Below the pieces are notes generated by a model. It worked only from the letters and a program-made list of their open reading frames with translations, was not told the origin of the DNA and made no database searches. A stretch of DNA of 64,000 nt from Rhodoplanes sp. Z2-YC6860 (GTDB taxonomy: Bacteria > Pseudomonadota > Alphaproteobacteria > Rhizobiales > Xanthobacteraceae): the NCBI RefSeq assembly GCF_001579845.1, contig NZ_CP007440.1:3990029-4054028 (forward strand). Reading direction: 5' to 3'. Positions 42,637-51,218 of this stretch are shown piece by piece (position 1 is the first letter of the stretch; each line of letters starts with the position of its first letter). Both the position numbers and the translations under genes were made by a program.

Positions 42637-43608
42637 TTATTGCGTCGTAAGTCCGGCGCTCTTGGCGACCCGCGCCCATTTCGCCACTTCGTTCTTGAAC
42701 CGTGTCGCGAATTCCTCCGGCGAACTGCCCACCGGAATGGCGCCCTCGCGGAGAATGCGCGCCTCGACCTCGGGCGTCTTGAGCATCGCGACGATTTCCC
42801 GATTGAGACGGCCGACGATTTCCTTTGGTGTTCCGGCCGGCACGAACACGCCCTGCCACGAGCTGATCTCGTAGTCCGGATAGCCGAGCTCGGCGATGGT
42901 CGGCACATCGGGCAGATCGGGCAGCCGCTTTTCGGTTGTGACCGCGAGCGCCCGCAGCGCGCCGGATCGCACGTGCTGCAAGGTCGAGGCGGTCAGCGCG
43001 AAATGCGATTTGACGTGGCCGCCGAGCAGCGCATTGAGCACCTCGGCATTGCCCTTGAACGGCACATGCACGAGCTTCGATCCGGTCATGGCGTTGAACA
43101 TCTCGGCCGCCAGATGCGTCGAGGTGCCAGGGCCGGACGAGGCGTAATCGAGACCGGCCGGCTGCGCTTTGGAATACGCGATGAACTCCTTGACGTTGGT
43201 CACCGGCAGTGACGGGTGAACCACCAGCATCAACGGGATCGAGGCGAGTTCGCTGATCGCCACGAAATCGTTGAGAGCATCGTAGGGCTGCTTTTGCAGG
43301 CTGGCATTGATCGCAAAGGCGATGGTGGTGACCAGCAGCGTGTGGCCGTCGGGCGGCGCCTTCGCCACCAGGCTCGTGCCGATCGTGCTGCCGCCGCCCG
43401 GGCGGTTGCTGACGATCGCGGGGAACGACCAACTGTCGGTCAGGCGTTGCGCGATCAGCCGCGCCACCGTGTCGGTGGTGCCTCCAGCCACGAAGGGAAC
43501 CACCAATTCGATCGGCCGATTGGGATAGGTTTCCGCGGAGCAGGGCTCGCCGGCCGCCCGCAGCAATAGCAAAAGCGCCATGCAGGCGTGCGCCGCGATC
43601 CTCTGCAT
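42637..43608 (-). CDS. TctC/Bug-family binding protein (Bug 7)
   Basis: A 323-residue Bug receptor. Signal peptide (ACMALLLLLRAAGEPCSA) and mature marks YPNRPIELVVPFVAGGTTDTV, VSNRPGGGSTIGTSLVAKAPPDG, LDYASSGPGTSTHLAAEMF and HVPFKGNAEVLNAL. Its stop abuts that of the frameshifted MFS gene, so the two converge; the MFS and both flanking Bug genes might have formed one uptake locus. Ligand unknown. Confidence 0.92.
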   Translation of the reverse strand: MQRIAAHACMALLLLLRAAGEPCSAETYPNRPIELVVPFVAGGTTDTVARLIAQRLTDSWSFPAIVSNRPGGGSTIGTSLVAKAPPDGHTLLVTTIAFAINASLQKQPYDALNDFVAISELASIPLMLVVHPSLPVTNVKEFIAYSKAQPAGLDYASSGPGTSTHLAAEMFNAMTGSKLVHVPFKGNAEVLNALLGGHVKSHFALTASTLQHVRSGALRALAVTTEKRLPDLPDVPTIAELGYPDYEISSWQGVFVPAGTPKEIVGRLNREIVAMLKTPEVEARILREGAIPVGSSPEEFATRFKNEVAKWARVAKSAGLTTQ

Positions 43609-43706
43609 TTCCTTCCTTTGGCCGCTTTTATTGGAATTGATTGAATCCTAGTCTCCCCCTTGTTCTTCCGGCAAGTCATTGTGCAAGTCGTTGTGTGGGA
43701 GTTCTC

Positions 43707-44783
43707 GTGACGCCAAGCCTGCCGTCCATTCCTGTGATCGATGCCCGCGACGGCGGAGCGCTCCAGCATGCCCGCGAAGGCCGCATCCGGGCGCGTGGAT
43801 TGCGCGACACCTGCGTCAGCTGGTTGCCGGCGCCGGCGCGCGCCGCGATGCCGTTGCTCGATCGCATGGCGCGGCGCTGGCTCAAACGCTCGCAGTCGCC
43901 CTATGTCTTGGAGATCGAGGCCATTGCGGTGGCGCTGGGCTTTCCCGGTATCTGGTTCCTCAACGGCTCCTACCAGTGGTCCTGCACGGCGCTGGCGCGC
44001 GAGGAGGCCGGCGTGCCGTGGCTCGCCCGCACACTCGACTGGCCGTTCCCAGGGCTCGGCCGCTATGTCGAGATCGCGCGGATGCCGGGTGCGGCTGGCG
44101 AGTTCTTCAGCGTGACATGGCCCGGCTATGTCGGCGTGTTGAGCGGGCTCGCGCCGGGCCGGTTCGGCGCTTCGATCAACCAGGGCCCGCTGCGGCGTCG
44201 CACGCATATGCGCCTGCTGCGCCCGCTGGACTTTGCGCTGAACGGGCTCGGCACGCTGCTGTGGCAGCGCTCCATCCCGCCCGATCAGTTGCTGCGCTTC
44301 GTGTTCGAGGAGGCCTCCGACTATCACGAAGCCAAGCGGATGCTCGAGGTGACCCCGATCGCACGGCCGGTGATCTTCACGCTCGTCGGGTGCCACAAGG
44401 GCGAGCGCTGCGTCATCGAGCGCACCGAGAACGATTTCACGACGCGTATCGACGACTTCGGCGCGGCGAACGACTGGCTGGAACCGCAGTCCGGCTGGGA
44501 AGGGCGGATCAGCGCCAATCAGATGCTGACCACGAGTTACAAGCAGGCGACCGCCAAGAGCGTGGCGCGCCGGCAAGGGCTCGCCTCGTTCAAAGGCTCG
44601 TTCGTGCGCGACAGCTTCAGCTGGGTCGCGCCGCCGGTGCTCAATCCCTACACGCGCATGGCGCTGGAGATGTGCCCGGCGAGCGGCGTATTGCGCGTCG
44701 TGGGCTATGAGCGGCAAGACGGCGCGCTGCCGACGCCGGCGACGTTGCCCTGCGAGGTCGAGGCCGAGCGGCTGCCGGCGTGA
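43707..44783 (+). CDS. Probable Ntn-type hydrolase (C45/choloylglycine-hydrolase-like)
   Basis: A 358-residue cytoplasmic-looking protein. SCTALAREEAGVPWLARTLDW around residues 92-112 resembles the nucleophile region of Ntn hydrolases (Cys followed by Thr, then a G/A-RTLDW arginine loop) such as acyl-CoA:penicillin acyltransferase (C45), acid ceramidase and bile-acid hydrolases; Cys93 would be the nucleophile. INQGPLRRRTH and ERTENDFTTR are further family-like loops. Start GTG 43707 has GGGAG six bases upstream; the open frame reaches back to a TTG at 43641 with no signal. Substrate unknown. The choice among Ntn subfamilies is inference. Confidence 0.7.
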   Translation: MTPSLPSIPVIDARDGGALQHAREGRIRARGLRDTCVSWLPAPARAAMPLLDRMARRWLKRSQSPYVLEIEAIAVALGFPGIWFLNGSYQWSCTALAREEAGVPWLARTLDWPFPGLGRYVEIARMPGAAGEFFSVTWPGYVGVLSGLAPGRFGASINQGPLRRRTHMRLLRPLDFALNGLGTLLWQRSIPPDQLLRFVFEEASDYHEAKRMLEVTPIARPVIFTLVGCHKGERCVIERTENDFTTRIDDFGAANDWLEPQSGWEGRISANQMLTTSYKQATAKSVARRQGLASFKGSFVRDSFSWVAPPVLNPYTRMALEMCPASGVLRVVGYERQDGALPTPATLPCEVEAERLPA

Positions 44784-44837
44784 GGTTTGAGCGCGATTTG
44801 GTTGGATCGAAAGCTATTGCGGCGTCGGTCGTGAACT

Positions 44838-44922
44838 CCCTCTCCCCAGCGGGGAGAGGGTCGGGGTGAGGGGGCTTAACTGTCTCGATAAACCGTGTCG
44901 ACCTATCCCCATGGGAGAGGTG
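44838..44922. repeat. CTCTCCCC-type dispersed palindrome
   Basis: CCCTCTCCCC (44838-44847) pairs with GGGGAGAGGG (44851-44860), followed by TCGGGGTGAGGGGG and, 45 bases on, CTATCCCCATGGGAGAG. Two more copies are at 60019-60042 and 61955-62067. Such elements are widespread intergenic repeats in Hyphomicrobiales. Confidence 0.75.
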
Positions 44923-44944
44923 AAGAAGCTGTTGCACGACCGAT

Positions 44945-45268
44945 TCAAAACAGCGCCGCGACCTCCGTCTTCGAGCCGGCCAGCGAGCATTTCGCATCGA
45001 CCGCCTTGCCATGCGCGTCGTCGCCGCTCGCGAGCGCAGCCTTGATCTTTTCGATCAATTCCAGCGCCGACTCTCGCGAGATTTCGATGGCGACGCGCTC
45101 ACGTCCGCCGTCGGCCTCGCAGATGAAGTCGACGCACAGTGCGTGATCGAGTTGGGCCTCGTAAGGATGGTCGTAATAGACGTTGGCGGTATCGACCTTC
45201 ATCCATTCGCTGCCCGGTCCCTTGGCGGTGCCATAGAGCTTGGCCTTTTCCACGATGTAAGAGCACAT
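44945..45268 (-). CDS. Small protein, DUF6295-like
   Basis: A 107-residue cytoplasmic protein (MCSYIVEKAKLYGTAKG at the start, then VDTANVYYDHPYEAQLDHAL). It resembles the DUF6295 group as I recall it; function unknown. GGAGAAACGTC precedes the ATG at 45268. The C-terminal 30 residues are Ala/Ser/Lys-rich. The dienelactone hydrolase gene ends 20 bases upstream, so the two may be cotranscribed. Confidence 0.75.
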   Translation of the reverse strand: MCSYIVEKAKLYGTAKGPGSEWMKVDTANVYYDHPYEAQLDHALCVDFICEADGGRERVAIEISRESALELIEKIKAALASGDDAHGKAVDAKCSLAGSKTEVAALF

Positions 45269-45288
45269 GACGTTTCTCCGGTGCGGGA

Positions 45289-46038
45289 TCAGCCGAGGTG
45301 CTTCTTGAAGAAGGCAAAGACCTTCTTCCAGCCGTCGGCGGCCTGGTCGCCGCGATAGGCGGGCGCGCGGCCGTAGTTGAAGAAGGCGTGACCGGCGCCG
45401 TCATAGCGGTGGAATTCATACGTCTTGCCGAGCTTCTTCAGTGCCGCTTCGGTGCGGTTGACCTGATCGGCGTTTGGGTTCTCGTCGTCGTTGCCGAACA
45501 GGCCGAGCAGGGGCGCGGTCATCTTGTCGGTGAGATCGATCGGCGCGACCGGTCGCTTGGCGTTGAGCGCCTTGGGATCGTCGACAACCACGTTGCCGCC
45601 CCAGCAGTCGACCAGCGCGTCGATGCCTTTGAGCCTGCAGCCCGCGAGGTAAGTGTGGCGGCCACCGGAGCAGAAGCCGATCACCCCGACCTTACCGTTG
45701 GAGTTGGGCTGCGCGCGCAGATACTTCATGCAGCCTTCGACGTCACCCACCACGGTGTCGTCGGGCACGCCGCCGGCCGCGCGCACGCGGGCGCCGAGAT
45801 CGTCCGGGCTGCCGGTGCCTTCGCGGAAGTAGAGGTGAGGCGAGATCGCCGCGTAGCCGTGATGGGCGAGTTTGCGCGTGGTCTCGATGATCCACTCGTC
45901 CCATCCGGGCATATGCATGATGACGACCACGCCGCCGACCTTGGCGTTGCCGGTCGGCCGCGCGTAATAGGCATCGCCCTTGTCGCCGTTGTATCCCTGG
46001 AACGAAACGGTTTCCGCGATCAAGCTTGGATACGACAC
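45289..46038 (-). CDS. Dienelactone hydrolase family protein
   Basis: A 249-residue alpha/beta hydrolase. The catalytic triad is visible: nucleophile Cys in GVIGFCSGGRHT (residue ~125), Asp in GLFGNDDENPN and His in GAGHAFFNYGR. These suit dienelactone hydrolase-like enzymes acting on lactones or esters. The start is the GTG at 46038, preceded by GAGGAGG seven bases upstream; the longer ORF start at 46089 has no signal and unrelated residues. An overlapping ATG at 46043 is out of frame. Confidence 0.88.
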   Translation of the reverse strand: MSYPSLIAETVSFQGYNGDKGDAYYARPTGNAKVGGVVVIMHMPGWDEWIIETTRKLAHHGYAAISPHLYFREGTGSPDDLGARVRAAGGVPDDTVVGDVEGCMKYLRAQPNSNGKVGVIGFCSGGRHTYLAGCRLKGIDALVDCWGGNVVVDDPKALNAKRPVAPIDLTDKMTAPLLGLFGNDDENPNADQVNRTEAALKKLGKTYEFHRYDGAGHAFFNYGRAPAYRGDQAADGWKKVFAFFKKHLG

Positions 46039-46152
46039 GCCATCCTCCTCGTTCTGATTTTTGACGGGCGAACTATAGCAACGCCCCAAACGGCTGATAG
46101 GCCCTCGACAAACCCGATCCGAACGACATCATGGGCGATCCGGGAGAACTGA

Positions 46153-46857
46153 ATGCAGCCGCCCAAAGCCTGTTTCTTCGACGTGTTCGGAACGTTGGTC
46201 GATTGGCGCACCAGCATTGCCCGCGAGGCCGAGGCAATTCTGAAACCGCTCGGCCATCGGCTCGATTGGCTGGCTTTCGCGGAAGCGTGGCGCGGCGAAT
46301 ATCAGCCGGCGATGGAGGAAATCCGCAGCGGCCGGCTGCCATTCTGCCGGCTCGACATTCTGCACCGGCACAATCTCGAGAACATTCTGCCGCGCTTCAA
46401 TGTTTCCGGCCTGTCCGAGGACACCAAGCGGCATCTCAATCTCGCCTGGCACCGGCTGGACGCGTGGCCGGATTCGGCAGCCGGCCTGAAGCGGCTCAAG
46501 GCACGCTGCCTGATTGCGCCAGTGTCGAACGGCAACATCTCGCTGATGGTCGATCTTGCCCGGCGCAATGGCTTCCCGTGGGACGCGATCCTCGGCTCGG
46601 AGATTGCCGGCGACTTCAAGCCCAAGCCGCGGGTCTATCTCGCGGCCTGCGAGGCGTTCGATCTCGCTCCGTCAGACTGCATGATGATCGCAGCCCATTC
46701 CAACGATCTGTCGCATGCGGCGAAAAACGGGCTTCGCACCGGCCACATCGCGCGCCCCAACGAACATGGGCCCGGCAAGGGCGAGTCCGGGCCCAAAATT
46801 CAGGTCGATGTGGCTGGCCGCGATCTCGAAGACCTCGCGGCCAAGCTCGGTCTGTGA
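46153..46857 (+). CDS. Type II haloacid dehalogenase (HAD superfamily)
   Basis: A 234-residue HAD hydrolase. Motif I FFDVFGTLVDWR (nucleophile Asp10) is the L-2-haloacid dehalogenase form, motif II is in APVSNGN, motif III Lys in GDFKPKPRVY and motif IV in MMIAAHSNDL. The protein probably acts on 2-haloalkanoic acids, though phosphatases can share DxFGT. ATG at 46153; a GGAG lies 10 bases before it. Divergent from dienelactone hydrolase. Confidence 0.86.
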   Translation: MQPPKACFFDVFGTLVDWRTSIAREAEAILKPLGHRLDWLAFAEAWRGEYQPAMEEIRSGRLPFCRLDILHRHNLENILPRFNVSGLSEDTKRHLNLAWHRLDAWPDSAAGLKRLKARCLIAPVSNGNISLMVDLARRNGFPWDAILGSEIAGDFKPKPRVYLAACEAFDLAPSDCMMIAAHSNDLSHAAKNGLRTGHIARPNEHGPGKGESGPKIQVDVAGRDLEDLAAKLGL

Positions 46858-46863
46858 CGGCCG

Positions 46864-47751
46864 TCAGTCCTCGGATCGCTTGAACAGCGACACCGGGAAC
46901 TGCGCGGCGTAGTGCTTTCCCGGCGGCCGCGGCAGGAATTCGGCGCGCGGGCTTTGATCGGCGACCACGGCTTTGCGGTAGAGGTGCCAGGTCGCATGGC
47001 CGAGCACCGGCAACACCACCGCGAGACCAAGGAACAGCGGGATCGTCCCGATGATGAGCAACGCCGCGACGATCAGGCCCCACAGGGCCATGGTCGTCGG
47101 GTTTTTTACGATGACGCGGAGCGACGTCAGCATCGCGCCCGCCGCGCCGACGTCGCGGTCGAGCAGCAGCGGGAACGACACCGCGCTGATGAGATACGCG
47201 CCGATCGCAAACACCAGGCCGACGATGTTGCCGACCACGATCAGGCTCCAGCCGGCGCGGGTGAAGAACAGGTCGTGGACGAACTGACTGATCGAGGCCG
47301 GGGAACCGTAGCCGAAGTAAGTCGTGTAGATGGCATTCGCGGTCGCCATCCAGGCCAGGAAGATCACCGCCAGCATCAGGCCGAGTGCGACGATGGCGCC
47401 GAGCGAAGGCGAGCGCAGCACCTCGAACGCATCGGTGGCGGAAGGCTCGAGACCGGCTTCGCGTCGCCGGCTCAGTTCATAAAGGCCAAGCGCGGCAACC
47501 GGTCCGAGCAGGGCGAAGCCTGCGGCGGCAGGGAACAGCAGTGGCACGAAGGCATAGCCGAGCGTGAGCGCCGCCGCGAGAATGCCGATGACCGGATAGA
47601 TCACGCACAGGAACACGGCGTGACTTGGCATCGCGGAAAAATCATGCCAGCCCGCTTCCAGTGCGTCGGCGAGATCGCCCGGCGAAATGCTGCGGACCGT
47701 GGGCGCGGCTGCGTGTTCGCTCGCGCCCACGAGAATATGAGAGGATGCCAT
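46864..47751 (-). CDS. DUF2189 integral membrane protein
   Basis: A 295-residue protein with about six transmembrane helices (e.g. AVFLCVIYPVIGILAAALTLGYAF near 45 and LIVVGNIVGLVFAIGAYLISAVSF near 170) and the DUF2189 layout. PLLFPAAAGFALLGPVAALGLYELSRRRE is the family core. Function not established. Stop lies 7 bases from the end of the dehalogenase (convergent). The 140-base gap on its 5' side holds no gene and is less GC-rich. Confidence 0.85.
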   Translation of the reverse strand: MASSHILVGASEHAAAPTVRSISPGDLADALEAGWHDFSAMPSHAVFLCVIYPVIGILAAALTLGYAFVPLLFPAAAGFALLGPVAALGLYELSRRREAGLEPSATDAFEVLRSPSLGAIVALGLMLAVIFLAWMATANAIYTTYFGYGSPASISQFVHDLFFTRAGWSLIVVGNIVGLVFAIGAYLISAVSFPLLLDRDVGAAGAMLTSLRVIVKNPTTMALWGLIVAALLIIGTIPLFLGLAVVLPVLGHATWHLYRKAVVADQSPRAEFLPRPPGKHYAAQFPVSLFKRSED

Positions 47752-47891
47752 TGCCGTACCTCCTTGCGTTAGAGCAAAGCGGCCGCGACATCGTCAGGCT
47801 GGGGGCAGGAAGTTGGCCGCCGACCCCCGGCGCCGCGACCTCATGTTAAGAACAACAAATCTCAGACTCCCGGTTTGGTTCCGTTATTCCG

Positions 47892-48899
47892 TCAATGCCG
47901 CCGTTTGGCCGCTTCGTCGACCAGGCTGAGATCGGCAAATTTGCCGACCTCGAGCGTGTCCTTGATAAAACCGAGCTCTTTGACCTTATCGACGCTCGAC
48001 TGCACCACCTTGAGATCGGGTTTGGCGTCCATGTCGCGATAGAAGTCGCGCTTGGTGAAGATCCAGCTGTCGAAACCTGCCGCCGGCCGCTTCAGATAGC
48101 CCGCGACGATCGCCACCGCCTGCTCGCGGTTCTTCGGATCGTAGTACCAGCGCAGCGCTGAGCTGGTGTCTTCCAAGAGATCAACGAGCGCGGCGCGGTT
48201 CTTATCGATGAAGCCCTTGCGCGCTGCCCAGAACGACAGCGCGATACTGCCGATGCCGGTTTGAGTGTTGAACAAGGGTTTGGCGAATTCGTTCAATTCC
48301 GGATCAAATGAGAATGGCAGCACGCCGACCACGAGGTCGGCCTTCTTCTCTTTGAGGATCGCCTTGTGGGTCGGGAAGGGCGCCTCGATCACCGTGTAGT
48401 CGCGCTTCGCCTCCAGGCCGGCTTTGCTCAACGCCGAGCGCATCGCGATATCGACGCCGCTGCCGAGCCCGTTGGTGGCGATCACCTTGCCCTTCATGTC
48501 GGCGATCTTCTCGATGCCGGAGTCTTTCCGCACGAAGTATTGCGTCGCGTAGTAGCCCGGTGCGCCGTCGATGATCTCGTCGGCGATGATGCGAAGGTCG
48601 GAGAGGCCGCCGTTTTGAATCGCCAGCGGGAAGCTCGTATAGCCGAACGCGGCGATATCGATCTCGCCCTGGCTGATCGCGGTGATCTGCAGTGTCGACG
48701 AGCCGAAGTTGAGGGGCTCGAACGTGTACGACTTGCCGAGATGTTTGGCCGCGCCGGGCGCGAGGAACAACAGCGGCACCATGGAAGCCGGCGCCGTGAT
48801 CCAGCCGACGCGGACTTTCACCGGCTCGGCCCTCGCAGGGAGGACGGCCGCGAGTACGATCGCGAATATGAGCGGGATGCCCAAACGCGCAGCGCGCAT
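47892..48899 (-). CDS. ABC-type substrate-binding protein (NrtA/SsuA/TauA family)
   Basis: A 335-residue secreted receptor for nitrate, sulfonate or taurine-type uptake. Signal peptide ends in PARA (MRAARLGIPLIFAIVLAAVLPARA), then VKVRVGWITAPASMVPLLF, YTFEPLNFGSSTLQITAI, GEIDIAAFGYTSFPLAI and KGKVIATNGLGSGVDIAMRSAL. Start ATG 48899 has GGGAGGATTC before it; the open frame to 48992 is not used. No permease or ATPase follows; an orphan receptor. Ligand unknown. Confidence 0.88.
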   Translation of the reverse strand: MRAARLGIPLIFAIVLAAVLPARAEPVKVRVGWITAPASMVPLLFLAPGAAKHLGKSYTFEPLNFGSSTLQITAISQGEIDIAAFGYTSFPLAIQNGGLSDLRIIADEIIDGAPGYYATQYFVRKDSGIEKIADMKGKVIATNGLGSGVDIAMRSALSKAGLEAKRDYTVIEAPFPTHKAILKEKKADLVVGVLPFSFDPELNEFAKPLFNTQTGIGSIALSFWAARKGFIDKNRAALVDLLEDTSSALRWYYDPKNREQAVAIVAGYLKRPAAGFDSWIFTKRDFYRDMDAKPDLKVVQSSVDKVKELGFIKDTLEVGKFADLSLVDEAAKRRH

Positions 48900-49071
48900 C
48901 GAATCCTCCCGGCACTTCGTTGTTCGATAGAAGGCTACCACCGGCGTGCCTGCCGGAAAAGCCGCGCGCTTTGCCGCGTTGCAACCGATCACAAAGCCGT
49001 CATTTCGGCCCGCTCAATTCATAGCAAAGCGTTATTGGCGCGCTCGCGCCGGCCGTGTTACGCGCTTTTCA

Positions 49072-50019
49072 ATGAGCGAGGCGACCACATCCATACAAGG
49101 CGCGATGCCCGGATCTGCGGCGACAAGGCCCGCCGTGCCGGGTCGCAAGCGGTTGAAGGCGCCTTGGCAGCTCTGGCTCGATTCGGCCGGGCGTGTTTCG
49201 CCGCTCCGCATCGCGGCGCTGTTGTTCCTTCTCGTACCGGTCGCCATCGCGACCTACGATTTGAACACCGAAGGCTTCGGCGCCCGGCCGCTCAACAACG
49301 TCATCCACCGCACCGGCTTTTGGGCGCTTATCTTTCTCCTGGTGTCGCTTGCGATCACGCCGCTGCGGCGGATCGGCCGCTTCGGCCAATTGCTCGACGT
49401 GCGCCGGATGATCGGCGTCGGCGCCTTCGTCTACGCGGCGACGCATATCTCGCTCTACATCGCCGATCAGATGTTCGATCTGTGGAAGGTCGCAAGCGAG
49501 ATCGCGCTGCGGCTTTACCTGACCATCGGCTTTGCCGCGCTGCTCGGCCTGGCTGTGCTCGCGATCACCTCGACCGACGGCATGGTGCGCAGGCTCGGCG
49601 GCAAGCGCTGGCAAACGCTGCACAATGTGGTCTACGGCATCGCGCTGCTCGCGCTGATCCATTTCTTTCAGCAAACCAAGGCCGATGTGTCGGTGCCGAC
49701 TTTCGTTGCAGGGCTGTTCGGCTGGATGATGGGCTATCGGCTGCTGATCCGGTTCAAGACGGCACGTGGCGAATTGCCGGCTTGGAAGCTTTTGGTGCTT
49801 TCAGTCGCGATTGCGGCGCTGACCTTTGCAGCGGAAGCGATCGGCATCGGGCTCGTGTTCAACGTCTCGCCGCTTCGCGTGCTCGGCACCGCATTCGACT
49901 TCGACGATCTGACGTCGATCCGGCCCGGCTGGCTGGTGCTAGGCGCAGGCTTGATCGTGGTTGCGATCGACCTGATCCGCGCCCGTTTCGGACCGCGCCG
50001 CGGCCGCGCGGCGGCCTAA
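49072..50019 (+). CDS. msrQ: MsrQ-like heme-binding membrane subunit
   Basis: A 315-residue protein of the ferric-reductase-like MsrQ family, which passes electrons from the respiratory chain to periplasmic methionine-sulfoxide reductase MsrP. Six helices; the conserved His residues lie in RRMIGVGAFVYAATHISLYI, WQTLHNVVYGI and IHFF. MSEATTS start at 49072; an upstream in-frame ATG at 48946 gives an unrelated leader. MsrP is not next to it. Its TAA stop overlaps the TAG of the convergent ppk2 gene. Divergent promoter shared with the orphan binding protein, 172 bases. Confidence 0.82.
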   Translation: MSEATTSIQGAMPGSAATRPAVPGRKRLKAPWQLWLDSAGRVSPLRIAALLFLLVPVAIATYDLNTEGFGARPLNNVIHRTGFWALIFLLVSLAITPLRRIGRFGQLLDVRRMIGVGAFVYAATHISLYIADQMFDLWKVASEIALRLYLTIGFAALLGLAVLAITSTDGMVRRLGGKRWQTLHNVVYGIALLALIHFFQQTKADVSVPTFVAGLFGWMMGYRLLIRFKTARGELPAWKLLVLSVAIAALTFAAEAIGIGLVFNVSPLRVLGTAFDFDDLTSIRPGWLVLGAGLIVVAIDLIRARFGPRRGRAAA

Positions 50020-50876
50020 TCGATCACGAAACTCTTGGGATCCCAGGGCGGCTTGGGATATTTGGGGTCCATCTCTTCCAGCGTTGTGCGGATGATCGCG
50101 GCGATGGCCGCGTTGCGCGCCCATTTGCGGTCGGCCGGGATGACGTACCAGGGCGCGGAGCGCGTCGAGCAGCGATCCAGCATGATCTCGTAGGCTGCCA
50201 TGTACTCATCCCAATGCTTGCGGTCTTCGAGATCGTCCGCGTTGAATTTCCAGCGGCTTTTCTTTTCGTCGAGCCGCGCCTGCAAACGCTCTCCTTGTTC
50301 CTTTTTCGAGATGTGCAGCATGAATTTGAGAACGACGATGCCGTTCTCGGCGAGGATTTTCTCGAAGGCGTTGATCTGATCGTAGCGCGCCTCGATCTCG
50401 TCCTTGGGAGCGAGTTTGCGCACCCGGCCCACCAGAACATCCTCGTAGTGCGAACGGTTGAATACCCCGATGAAGCCCTTCTCGGGCGCTGCGATATGCG
50501 CGCGCCACAGAAAATCATGCGCGGCTTCGACCTCGCTTGGCCGCCGGAATGGCTTCACCACGACGCCGAGTGGGCTCGTCTCTTTGAAGACGTGCCGGAT
50601 GGTGCCGTCCTTGCCGGCGGTGTCGATGCCTTGCAGCACAACGAGCAGCGCACGCTTGCGCTCGGCGTAAAGCTTGTCCTGCAGCTTGTCGATGATCTCG
50701 CCGTCCTTGACGCTCTGCTTCTCGGCTTCGTCACGGTCGGGAAACAGCATGAGATCGCCAGGATCGCGCTGGCTCAGGTCCGAGGGGCTGCCGGGTGAAA
50801 CGCGAAAGCGTTTCCAGACGTCTTTGGTCATCTTGTTTTGGGCCGTTTTGCTTTGGGCCATTTTGTTTCGGGCCAT
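50016..50876 (-). CDS. ppk2: Polyphosphate kinase 2 (PPK2) family protein
   Basis: Transfers phosphate between polyphosphate and nucleotides; 286 residues from ATG 50876. Walker A is LQGIDTAGKDGT (near 85), Walker B NRSHYEDVLVGRV (near 140), and the lid Arg/Lys region DRKHWDEYMAAYE. The N-terminus has a three-unit 15-base repeat (residues 1-15). Starts at MARNK or MAQSK are both possible; the core begins at MTKDVW. The ORF reaches a TTG at 50885 that overlaps the GNAT stop. The GNAT gene precedes it by 5 bases on the same strand, probably one operon. Confidence 0.9.
   Translation of the reverse strand: MARNKMAQSKTAQNKMTKDVWKRFRVSPGSPSDLSQRDPGDLMLFPDRDEAEKQSVKDGEIIDKLQDKLYAERKRALLVVLQGIDTAGKDGTIRHVFKETSPLGVVVKPFRRPSEVEAAHDFLWRAHIAAPEKGFIGVFNRSHYEDVLVGRVRKLAPKDEIEARYDQINAFEKILAENGIVVLKFMLHISKKEQGERLQARLDEKKSRWKFNADDLEDRKHWDEYMAAYEIMLDRCSTRSAPWYVIPADRKWARNAAIAAIIRTTLEEMDPKYPKPPWDPKSFVID
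50829..50873 (-). repeat. Three 15-bp tandem units at the ppk2 start
   Basis: Units CATCTTGTTTTGGGC, CGTTTTGCTTTGGGC and CATTTTGTTTCGGGC (plus strand) encode MAxxK-type pentapeptides at the PPK2 N-terminus. Copy number could vary between strains without altering the reading frame. Confidence 0.75.
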
Positions 50877-50881
50877 GAGCC

Positions 50882-51157
50882 TCAAGCCAGCAGGTCGTTG
50901 AACTCTGGATGCCGCGCCATGTAGGCCGAAACGAACGAGCAGCGCGGCACGACCTTCAGCCCCTCGGCGCGGGCGGCTTCCAGCGCACCGCGGATGAGCC
51001 GCGATGCGACGCCTTGGCCCTGAAGGCGGTAGGGCGTCTCGGTGTGGGTGAAAATCATGACGCCCGGCTCGCGCCTGTAGTAAGCGACCGCGAGTTCACC
51101 GTCGGCATCTATTTCAAACCGGCTTTCCGCCTTGTTATCGCGAATCTCGTCGGGCAT
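50882..51157 (-). CDS. Small GNAT-type acetyltransferase (GCN5-related, YjdJ/NATD1-like)
   Basis: A 91-residue protein of the minimal GNAT group. The acetyl-CoA motif is RLQGQGVASRLIRGALEAARAEGLKVVP, with IFTHTETPYRLQGQG before and SAYMARHPEFNDLL at the end, the signature of that subfamily. Substrate unknown. ATG at 51157; the ppk2 ATG lies 5 bases after its stop. Confidence 0.88.
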   Translation of the reverse strand: MPDEIRDNKAESRFEIDADGELAVAYYRREPGVMIFTHTETPYRLQGQGVASRLIRGALEAARAEGLKVVPRCSFVSAYMARHPEFNDLLA

Positions 51158-51218
51158 GTTTGTCTCGTGATTTTAGAACGACCATCTATAGCTCAAAAGC
51201 CAAATTGTCGGGTTGAAA

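Noticed and set aside
48366-50798. An 810-residue open frame on the plus strand
   Set aside because: It spans several genes on both strands, with no start signal or conserved pattern; a high-GC shadow.
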